A stretch of 9,341 bases of DNA from JAXLVB01 sp044228045 (GTDB taxonomy: Bacteria; Bacteroidota; Bacteroidia; Cytophagales; Spirosomataceae), in NCBI GenBank assembly GCA_044228045.1, contig JBGAVQ010000230.1:1-9341 (forward strand), in the 5' to 3' direction. Positions 1 to 6,361 of the stretch are shown in pieces; the first letter of the stretch is position 1, and every line of letters starts with the position of its first letter. Under the pieces are notes generated by a model that did no database searches, was not told the origin of the DNA, and was given only the letters and a program-made list of their open reading frames with translations. Made by a program: the position numbers and the translations under genes.

Positions 1-1068
1 TTGTACTCGTGCATATTCACGAATAGAAAGAGGTCGAGTTTCAAACGGATGGCATCGCTCTGTTTGTTTTTGAGCAGGGTTACATGTCAAAGTCAAAGAA
101 GGTTCTTTTGATGATAGTCGTCGAGCCATGCCTGTTTTACCCCCTCCTAAATAAAAACTTTTACCCATGTACTCTTTTTTCAAATCTTCAGGTAAATCCC
201 GCCAATATCCTCCTTCTGGAATCAAGTCCATAATTAATCTTTTACGTTCCGAATAAGCCATCCCTTGAGAATTTGGAACGTTTTCGAGCGCTGCACCCAA
301 CGAAATTGTGTAATCATTCTCCTTAGGAAAGATAAAAGGCATATCTAAGTCTTTATGAACTCCTAAAATAACAAGTCTTTCACGTTTTTGTGGGACATCA
401 TGAAATTGAGACCTAAGAACAGAAAACGAAACTCGATAATCAATACTATCCATAACTGAAAGTATCGTTTCTAATGTCCGTCCGTCATCATGTGCAAGTA
501 ACCCTCGTACATTTTCAGCCACAAATATTTTAGGCTGAACTTCTTTAACCATGCGAGCAAAGTCGTAAAAAAGGGTTCCTCTTGCATCTTCAAAACCTTT
601 ACCCAAACCTGCATAGCTAAAAGCCTGACAAGGAAATCCGCCTGCTGTAACATCAAACTGACCAAAATAGGGCTTAAAATCTACTTTACGGATATCAGAA
701 TGTATAACCTCCCAAGAATGATTAGCTCTCAACGTTGAAACACTATCCCGATCAATTTCTACACAAATTTTCGATTGTAAGCCAGCATTCCTGAATCCCA
801 AAGCCATTCCACCAGCACCAGTAAAAGTTTCTAAAACTTTATAAAGAGTAGGTTTATCTTTCAAGACTTCATAACGACCTGCCGCTTCATCTCCCATTTC
901 AATACGCCTTTTTAACACTTCTAATTCTGAAAGCTCAAAAAGCCTGTGGTTATTACCTATTCTATGAACTCTCAATAATTTTTTTTTATCCCAACGCCTT
1001 AATGTATCTTTAGAAAGGTTTAATATTTTAGAGGCTTGGTCTATTGTAACAAGATGTGTCTCTGTCAT
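1..1068 (-). CDS. C5 cytosine DNA methyltransferase with N-terminal HTH domain (partial, cut by window edge)
   Basis: This enzyme transfers a methyl group from S-adenosylmethionine to C5 of cytosine in a specific DNA site and protects the host from the neighbouring endonuclease. Reading the minus strand from the ATG at 1068 gives 356 residues open to base 1. Residues about 5-55 form a MerR/excisionase-like helix-turn-helix (TIDQASKILNLSKDTLRRWD at 8-27). The catalytic domain follows: motif I FTGAGGMALGF (82-92, SAM binding), motif IV GGFPCQAFS with the catalytic Cys147, motif VI ENVRG (185-189), motif VIII PQKRERLVILG (226-236). The target-recognition region lies around 240-315, then RRLSSKEPSLTLTC (motif IX area, 316-329) and the start of motif X at PLSIREYARVQ. 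The rest of motif X and the C-terminus lie outside the window. No internal stop or frameshift is seen. A run of nine A residues encodes Lys28-Lys30. It is divergent from the endonuclease. Family assignment is firm; target sequence is not determined. Confidence 0.95.
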   Translation of the reverse strand, partial: MTETHLVTIDQASKILNLSKDTLRRWDKKKLLRVHRIGNNHRLFELSELEVLKRRIEMGDEAAGRYEVLKDKPTLYKVLETFTGAGGMALGFRNAGLQSKICVEIDRDSVSTLRANHSWEVIHSDIRKVDFKPYFGQFDVTAGGFPCQAFSYAGLGKGFEDARGTLFYDFARMVKEVQPKIFVAENVRGLLAHDDGRTLETILSVMDSIDYRVSFSVLRSQFHDVPQKRERLVILGVHKDLDMPFIFPKENDYTISLGAALENVPNSQGMAYSERKRLIMDLIPEGGYWRDLPEDLKKEYMGKSFYLGGGKTGMARRLSSKEPSLTLTCNPAQKQTERCHPFETRPLSIREYARVQ

Positions 1069-1081
1069 TTTAGCTTAATTT

Positions 1082-1121
1082 TATGCAATGGTTACTATAA
1101 TAACTATGCAATGGTTACTAT
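1082..1121. repeat. Two perfect 17-bp direct repeats in the RM intergenic region
   Basis: TATGCAATGGTTACTAT occurs at 1082-1098 and again, identically, at 1105-1121, separated by AATAAC. The start-to-start distance is 23 bp, close to two helical turns, so a protein could bind both copies on the same face of DNA. The repeats lie between the divergent methyltransferase and endonuclease genes, 14 bp from the methyltransferase start codon. An operator for the HTH domain fused to the methyltransferase is the simplest reading (inference). Confidence 0.85.
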
Positions 1122-1129
1122 GAATTCGA

Positions 1130-1137
1130 CAAATTTA
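1130..1137 (-). promoter_or_regulatory. Putative -7 element (TAAATTTG) of the methyltransferase promoter
   Basis: On the minus strand TAAATTTG fits the Bacteroidota -7 consensus TAnnTTTG exactly. Transcription would start near 1123, leaving a leader of about 55 nt that contains both 17-bp direct repeats. No TTG is seen at the expected -33 position, so the promoter may be weak or dependent on an activator. No equally good box was found for the endonuclease on the plus strand. Confidence 0.4.
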
Positions 1138-1198
1138 CCTTCTTTTATTTGAGAACCTAAGGTTTGAATAATAATTTAGAGAAAAATTTAGCAGACGC

Positions 1199-1924
1199 AT
1201 GACAGCACAGGAAAAACAACTGATTTTAGAGAAAATAAAAGATTGGTTCCGAACAATCGGAATAAGCCATATTGAAAATACGAAAAAACTCAAGAAACTG
1301 AATGATTTTAATTACAACCCTTTTTTAATCAGTTATTTGAGTTATTTCCATTCAGGAAATTGCACTCCCGAAAGTATAGCAAAAACATTACTTTTACCTC
1401 GGGTTTTAGGCACATCTATTGCAACATCATTCGGGAATCACATTCAAACCCTCACTCATTCACTTTTAGGCGGTTATGCCTCTGGAATACAAGGTATGGA
1501 TATTGAATTTATAGATACAAGAGACGGCGTTCGCAAGTATGCTCAATTAAAAGCCGGGCCAACCACCATTAATTCCAAAGATGTAAAACCAATCATTGAA
1601 GAGTTTGATGCTTTTTTGCGGCTTGCAAGAACCAACAAACTACAAGTTACAAATCAAAATATGGCAGTCTGCATTGTTTATGGTGAACGCTGGGAATTGA
1701 GTGCAAATTATAAAAAAATAGAAGACAGATATGAAGTTTTGATTGGTTCTGAATTTTGGAATGCCTTAACGGGAGATAACGACTTTTATTACAACTTGAT
1801 TGATGCTTGTGCTGAAATCGCCTTTGAAACTAACGGGAAGGATGTTTTAGACCAAGTAATTGAAACCCTGGCGGCTACTGACGGAGTACAAAAATTAGCC
1901 CAAAAGCTAAATAATAAAAGTTGA
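1199..1924 (+). CDS. Type II restriction endonuclease, EcoO109I-like
   Basis: Predicted to cut DNA at the site protected by the divergent methyltransferase. The 241-residue protein shows features I associate with the EcoO109I/PmeII-type endonucleases: an N-terminal NPFL stretch (40-43), a conserved TSFGNHIQ (76-83), and the nuclease core GMDIEFID (99-106) followed by YAQLKAGPTTINSKDV (114-129). Asp101 and Lys118 would be two catalytic residues of the PD-(D/E)XK fold; the middle position is Gln116 rather than the usual Glu/Asp. The later block GSEFWNALTG (183-192) also fits the family. EcoO109I itself is 272 residues and cuts RGGNCCY, so an RGGNCCY- or GGNCC-like specificity is possible but is inference. 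The ATG at 1199 is the only start before an in-frame stop at 1172-1174. Its end lies 27 bp before the next gene on the same strand. The gene looks more AT-rich than the genes to its right (16 G+C of 60 in 1261-1320, by hand count). Confidence 0.82.
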   Translation: MTAQEKQLILEKIKDWFRTIGISHIENTKKLKKLNDFNYNPFLISYLSYFHSGNCTPESIAKTLLLPRVLGTSIATSFGNHIQTLTHSLLGGYASGIQGMDIEFIDTRDGVRKYAQLKAGPTTINSKDVKPIIEEFDAFLRLARTNKLQVTNQNMAVCIVYGERWELSANYKKIEDRYEVLIGSEFWNALTGDNDFYYNLIDACAEIAFETNGKDVLDQVIETLAATDGVQKLAQKLNNKS

Positions 1925-1951
1925 AAAATCATTTGCCCAACCCCTCCCCCA

Positions 1952-4519
1952 ATGCTCACCAATACTTCCAGCAAATTACTTCATGCGTACCAACAAGAAA
2001 TCAATTCGTACGACGAAACCATTGGGGCAAATGGTCTTGTAAAACCTCATTGGCAAAAACTATTTGCTTCGCTCGAAAAGTTGGGGATTACAGAGCTGGA
2101 AGTACGCAATCAAGAAATAATCAATCGGCTGCGAGAAAACGGCGTAACCTACAATGTTTACGGAAGTTCAGATGGGCTAAACCGCCCGTGGCTGTTAGAT
2201 CCTATTCCTTTTTTAATAGCGCAAAAGGAATGGCAGCACATTACCAATGGCTTAACACAGAGGGCCTTATTGTTAGACTTCATCATCAAAGACATTTATG
2301 GCCCTCAGCGGCTCATCAAAGACACTATTCTGCCACCTGAGTTGGTTTTTGATAATACTGGTTTTTTTAGATCTTGTTTTGACATCAAATTGCCCTCCCA
2401 AAATCAGCTTATTATGTATGCCGCCGACATGGCTCGTGGCCCTGACGGACGAATGTGGCTTGTGGACAACCGCACGCAAGTTCCTTCGGGGTCGGGCTAT
2501 ACCCTCGAAAACCGACGGATTATGAGTAAACTCATCCCCGAACTTACCGAAGGGATGTTTGTCGGAAGGCTCTCACCCTTTTTTACGCATCTTCATCAAA
2601 CCGTATCCAAACTCGCTAACCACAATAAAGAAAACCCCAACATTGTTTACCTAACACCTGGTTCGAACAACGAAACCTATTTTGAACACGCCTATTTGGC
2701 ATCTTACTTGGGTTATACATTGGCACAAGGCCATGATTTGCTGGTACGAAACGGCTACGTATGGCTAAAATCTATTGATGGATTAGAAAAAGTAGATGTA
2801 ATTGTACGACGAGTGGACGATGAGTGGTGCGACCCACTCGAACTTAGGGAGGACTCTCGCTTAGGTGTGCCAGGCTTATTACATGCCATTCGTTCAGGTA
2901 ATGTATCAGTAATAAACCCGCCTGGGGTGAGTGTACTGGAAAACAGTGCATTACTGGCTTTTATGCACGCCATTTGTCGCTATTTTTTAGGTGAAGACCT
3001 CATCATGCCTTCTATAGCCACGTGGTGGTGTGGACAGAAAAAAGAAATGAACTTTGTATTGGAAAATCTCCACAAGCTCATTATTAAAAAAGCAAATCGC
3101 AAACAAAAATTCAGGTCGGTATTTGGTAAAGAATTGAGTACAAGCGAATTGTATGCCCTAAAACAAGCCATTTTACAAAACCCTCACGAGTATGTTGCCC
3201 AAGAAGAAGTGAGCCTTTCAACAACGCCCTCCTTGGTTGACGGGAAAATAGAACCTCGTTTGGCCTCACTTAGAGCGTTTTTGGTCTCTAACGGCAGCGA
3301 TTATTATATGATGCAAGGGGGACTCACCCGCAGCTCTGCCGAAAAAGACCGCTATGTAATTTCTAATCAGTATGGCGGCATTTCAAAAGATACATGGATT
3401 GTGTCTGACACCCTCATAGATGCTTTGGAAAAGACTGTAACCCGACCCAAAAAAGCAGTTACTCCGCACACTTCTTTATCAAGTCGAAGTGCAGAAAATC
3501 TTTTTTGGGTAGGCCGATATGGCGAACGCACCATTGCTTTGGCAAAATTCCTCCGAATTTTGTTAAACGCCCTCAACGAAAATGTTCATTTTAGAGGACC
3601 TTTCAAAACTGAGTATATTCAGATTTTATTATCATCACTCACTCACCTCACACTCACCTACCCAGGTTTTGCCGACGAAGAAGACGATTCGGCTCGAAAA
3701 AATCCTGATGCAGAAATTATTGAAATTATTCATAATGCTCAAAAAGTAGGCACTGTGGCGGCAAATTTAGAGTCGTTTTTAAAGAGTGTGATAACCGTGA
3801 GCGAAAAATGGAATTACGACACCCGTGGTATCATTAATTTAATAGAAAGCTGTCAGAGTCGCATCCGGAAAACCAATACACATAATCCAAACGACTATCA
3901 AAAAGTATTAGACAAAGTACACAATCGCTTGTTTACTTTCTATGGTAGCATTAGTGAGTCTATGCCTCGTGATAGCGGATATTACCTCTTCGAAACAGGC
4001 AAACTCATCGAACGCATTTTGTCCAGAATCAGCATCATTCGTTCAGCATTTAGTTTTAAAACCGACCAAAACGTTGAAAATGAACTCATTGAGGCTGTAT
4101 TAACTAATCACTATCTGCTGGTGCATTACCGACAACTCTACAAGTCAGATTTTAGCTTAGAAGCCATGCTCGATATGATTTTGTTAGACACCAAACTGCC
4201 ATATTCGCTTGCCTATCAGTTAGATACCTTAGCAAGTCACCTTAATCAACTACCCAAAACCGCTCAGTCTGAACGATTGAGTCAACATGAACGAGCAGTA
4301 TTAGCAGCAGCTACCAAAATTAAATTAGCAGACCTTTCAAAACTAAGCACCTGTAAATCAGGCACTCAGTTTCGCAAAAACTTAGACCGCCTGCTGTCCG
4401 ACGTTGCAGCATTGGTTTCATCTGTTACGCCAAGCCTGACCAATTCGTATTTTACGCACACAGAAATTCAACATACCTTGATGGACAGTGCAGACGATAC
4501 CATTATCCATGAAATATAA
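1952..4519 (+). CDS. Circularly permuted ATP-grasp / Alpha-E (DUF403) fusion protein
   Basis: The 855-residue protein joins two domains that are separate proteins in many bacteria. Residues about 30-490 are a circularly permuted type 2 ATP-grasp domain: ENGVTYNVYGS (62-72), NRTQVPSGSGYTLENR (173-188), LTPGSNNETYFEHA (234-247), RRVDDEWCDPLELR (286-299), ATWWCGQ (356-362), PGGLTR-like QGGLTR (455-460) and GGISKDTW (475-482). Residues about 509-855 are the helical Alpha-E domain, beginning SRSAENLFWVGRYGERT (511-527) and containing YYLFETGKLIERIL (677-690). ATP-grasp enzymes join a carboxylate to an amine or thiol using ATP; comparative genomics has proposed peptide or amide-bond formation for this family, but the substrate is unknown to me. 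No signal peptide or membrane segment is seen, so it should be cytoplasmic. The stop codon overlaps the transglutaminase gene by 11 bp, suggesting translational coupling. No promoter was recognised in the 27 bp before it, so transcription may begin inside or before the endonuclease gene. Confidence 0.93.
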   Translation: MLTNTSSKLLHAYQQEINSYDETIGANGLVKPHWQKLFASLEKLGITELEVRNQEIINRLRENGVTYNVYGSSDGLNRPWLLDPIPFLIAQKEWQHITNGLTQRALLLDFIIKDIYGPQRLIKDTILPPELVFDNTGFFRSCFDIKLPSQNQLIMYAADMARGPDGRMWLVDNRTQVPSGSGYTLENRRIMSKLIPELTEGMFVGRLSPFFTHLHQTVSKLANHNKENPNIVYLTPGSNNETYFEHAYLASYLGYTLAQGHDLLVRNGYVWLKSIDGLEKVDVIVRRVDDEWCDPLELREDSRLGVPGLLHAIRSGNVSVINPPGVSVLENSALLAFMHAICRYFLGEDLIMPSIATWWCGQKKEMNFVLENLHKLIIKKANRKQKFRSVFGKELSTSELYALKQAILQNPHEYVAQEEVSLSTTPSLVDGKIEPRLASLRAFLVSNGSDYYMMQGGLTRSSAEKDRYVISNQYGGISKDTWIVSDTLIDALEKTVTRPKKAVTPHTSLSSRSAENLFWVGRYGERTIALAKFLRILLNALNENVHFRGPFKTEYIQILLSSLTHLTLTYPGFADEEDDSARKNPDAEIIEIIHNAQKVGTVAANLESFLKSVITVSEKWNYDTRGIINLIESCQSRIRKTNTHNPNDYQKVLDKVHNRLFTFYGSISESMPRDSGYYLFETGKLIERILSRISIIRSAFSFKTDQNVENELIEAVLTNHYLLVHYRQLYKSDFSLEAMLDMILLDTKLPYSLAYQLDTLASHLNQLPKTAQSERLSQHERAVLAAATKIKLADLSKLSTCKSGTQFRKNLDRLLSDVAALVSSVTPSLTNSYFTHTEIQHTLMDSADDTIIHEI

Positions 4520-5384
4520 GCTTATTCACCGAACCACCTACCATTATTTAGGAGCCGTAAACACCTATCATAGCTTGGTGTGTTTGCAACCTCAAACATT
4601 GTCAAGCCAAATCTGTCACGAATTTTCGCTTCATATTAATCCTTTACCAGCCGAAATTGTACCTCGAATTGATTTTTTTGGCAATACCATTCATTATTTT
4701 TCAATAGATGTATCCCATCAAAAACTGGAAGTAGTAGCCAAAAGTGAAGTAGAGCGTTTTCCGTGCATTGTACCCAATAAACATCTTTCAATGTCGTGTC
4801 AAAATACTCGTGAGCACATCACTGACAATCGCCCCCTCAAAATAGAACTATTGCAATACCTGCTTCCAAGTCCATTCATCGAATGGGATGACGACATCAA
4901 AACCTTTGCCCAAGATTGTTTCTCCGACACTCGTTCTTTGTATGAATGTGTGCAAAAATTATGTCATAAAATTTACAGAGAATTTGAGTTTGTATCTAAT
5001 TTCACAACCATTCACACACCGCTGAAAACGGTTTTGAAAGAACGCAAAGGCGTGTGTCAAGATTTCTCTCATCTGGCTATTGCTTGCCTACGAAGCATGG
5101 GTTTTGCCGCTCGCTACGTGAGTGGCTACCTTGAAACCTTGCCTCCGCCCGGCAAGAAAAAACTACAAGGTTCTGATGCCTCTCATGCTTGGATTTCGGT
5201 CTTTATACCACCCTTCGGTTGGTGCGAATTTGACCCTACCAACAACATAGTTCCAAGCGAAAGGCATATAATTACTGCTTACGGAAGGGACTACAACGAC
5301 GTAGCCCCACTCAAAGGCATCATTTTTAGCTCAGGCAAGCATACCCTTTCGGTGGCGGTAGATGTAATACCAATGAACCATTGA
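4509..5384 (+). CDS. Transglutaminase-like superfamily protein (Bact_transglu_N + transglutaminase core)
   Basis: The 291-residue protein begins MKYKLIHRTTYHY, the typical N-terminal beta-strand region of the Bact_transglu_N family. For that reason ATG 4509 is preferred over the upstream GTG at 4488, which would add seven residues lying wholly inside the preceding gene. The transglutaminase core holds a complete catalytic triad: Cys183 in KGVCQDFSH, His226 in DASHAW and Asp242 in FDPTNN. Proteins of this fold act as cysteine proteases, amidases or acyl transferases. The start overlaps the end of the ATP-grasp/Alpha-E gene by 11 bp, a layout typical of co-translated partners, so the protein may process or transfer the product made by that enzyme (inference). 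No signal peptide is seen. The gene ends 71 bp before the convergent pdxH stop. Confidence 0.92.
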   Translation: MKYKLIHRTTYHYLGAVNTYHSLVCLQPQTLSSQICHEFSLHINPLPAEIVPRIDFFGNTIHYFSIDVSHQKLEVVAKSEVERFPCIVPNKHLSMSCQNTREHITDNRPLKIELLQYLLPSPFIEWDDDIKTFAQDCFSDTRSLYECVQKLCHKIYREFEFVSNFTTIHTPLKTVLKERKGVCQDFSHLAIACLRSMGFAARYVSGYLETLPPPGKKKLQGSDASHAWISVFIPPFGWCEFDPTNNIVPSERHIITAYGRDYNDVAPLKGIIFSSGKHTLSVAVDVIPMNH

Positions 5385-5455
5385 GTATGAACGGGGTCGC
5401 CCATGCGATAAGATGGAGGTTATTTCATACCGCCGACTTCTTACCTCGGCAAATT

Positions 5456-6097
5456 TTAAGGTGAAAGGCGTTCTATTTTCCAATTATCTGCATCAAGCTT
5501 CGTGTAAGCAAGGCGGTCATGCAAGCGAGAGGGACGGCCTTGCCAAAATTCTACATACCTCGGCACTAAGCGATACCCACCCCAATGAGGAGGGCGAGGC
5601 ACGGGCTTTCCTTCAAATTCGACCTCGTAATACTGAGTACGCTCTTCCAACAATTCCCGACTTTGTATTACTGTACTTTGCGCCGATACCCAAGCCCCTA
5701 TTTGGCTACTACGAGGGCGTACTGCAAAGTATGCATCCGATTCTTCTCCCGAAACCTTCTCAATGGCCCCTTCTATTCGAACTTGTCGTTCTAATTCTAC
5801 CCAAAAAAAAGTAATTGCTGCATACGGATGAGCCGCCAAATCATGTCCCTTGCGGCTTTGATAATTAGTAAAGAAGGTAAACCCCTGGCTATCAACCCCT
5901 TTAAGCAACACAACACGACCAACAGGCTTGTTGTCAACACTCACTGTTGCCAAGTGCATGGCATTAGGTTCAGGCAGCTGCGCTTTAATCGCCTCATTAA
6001 ACCATCTTTGAAACTGTGCAATAGGTTCAAGGAATACATCGTTAGTAGTGAGTGTTCCTTTTGTATAATTCTCTCGAAGTGCCGCAATATGTGTCAT
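5456..6097 (-). CDS. pdxH: Pyridoxamine/pyridoxine 5'-phosphate oxidase
   Basis: This FMN enzyme oxidises pyridoxine or pyridoxamine 5'-phosphate with O2 to give pyridoxal 5'-phosphate, the active vitamin B6 cofactor, in the cytoplasm. The 213-residue length is normal for the family. Visible signatures: RVVLLKG (61-67), FFTNYQSRKG (75-84, FMN phosphate contacts), FWVELERQVRIEG (98-110), RPRSSQIGAWVS (127-138), the family signature EFWQGRPSRLHDR (183-195, substrate binding) and the characteristic terminal WKIERLSP (206-213). The ATG at 6097 gives the usual MTHIAALRENY-type start. It is convergent with the transglutaminase gene and divergent from the DUF349 gene; no functional link with either is apparent. 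No clear TAnnTTTG box was found before it. Confidence 0.97.
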   Translation of the reverse strand: MTHIAALRENYTKGTLTTNDVFLEPIAQFQRWFNEAIKAQLPEPNAMHLATVSVDNKPVGRVVLLKGVDSQGFTFFTNYQSRKGHDLAAHPYAAITFFWVELERQVRIEGAIEKVSGEESDAYFAVRPRSSQIGAWVSAQSTVIQSRELLEERTQYYEVEFEGKPVPRPPHWGGYRLVPRYVEFWQGRPSRLHDRLAYTKLDADNWKIERLSP

Positions 6098-6262
6098 TTT
6101 ATTTTAATAGAACAAAAAGGTTACTTAATTTTACACAAACTACTACTAATCAAGAGATTGAGTCAATCGCCTTATTGTCTTAATTGAGGTATTTGGCACC
6201 AAGATACTTGATGTTATTATACCCAATTAACAAATAACAACGAACGAATAACGGCATTTCTC

Positions 6263-6291
6263 TTGAAATAGCCTTGTTTTTATTATTTTTG
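6263..6291 (+). promoter_or_regulatory. Bacteroidota-type promoter of the DUF349 gene
   Basis: TTG at 6263-6265 is followed after 18 bp by TATTTTTG at 6284-6291, matching the -33 / -7 pattern TTG ... TAnnTTTG of the Bacteroidota primary sigma factor. Transcription would start near 6297, giving a leader of about 65 nt before the ATG at 6362. The rest of the 264-bp divergent spacer (6098-6361) shows nothing else I can name. Confidence 0.6.
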
Positions 6292-6361
6292 CAAATCTAA
6301 AAGGAATTGTTTGTTCATCGAAGCCTTTTAACCAGGTTTCGTCTTTGTAAAACGCATAAAA

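Noticed and set aside
471..665. Minus-strand ORF of 64 codons
   Set aside because: It is a different frame inside the methyltransferase gene, whose true frame shows all C5 methyltransferase motifs through this region.
1082..1121. Start of a CRISPR array
   Set aside because: Only two 17-bp units with a 6-bp spacer, no further repeats and no cas genes; repeat and spacer lengths do not fit.
1140..1198. TAnnTTTG promoter for the endonuclease
   Set aside because: The nearest candidates, TTTATTTG and TAAGGTTTG, each deviate from the consensus by base or spacing, and no TTG is suitably placed, so I did not annotate one.
4488..4508. Upstream GTG start for the transglutaminase gene
   Set aside because: The ATG at 4509 gives the conserved family N-terminus directly; the seven extra residues have no family support.
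5432..5450. GCCGA/TCGGC hairpin between the convergent transglutaminase and pdxH genes
   Set aside because: Only 5 bp of stem with a 9-nt loop and no T-run in either direction; too weak to call a terminator.
5413..6187. Plus-strand ORFs across 5413-5814 and 5828-6187
   Set aside because: Both lie antisense to pdxH, which matches its family from first to last residue; the plus-strand translations show no recognisable domain.
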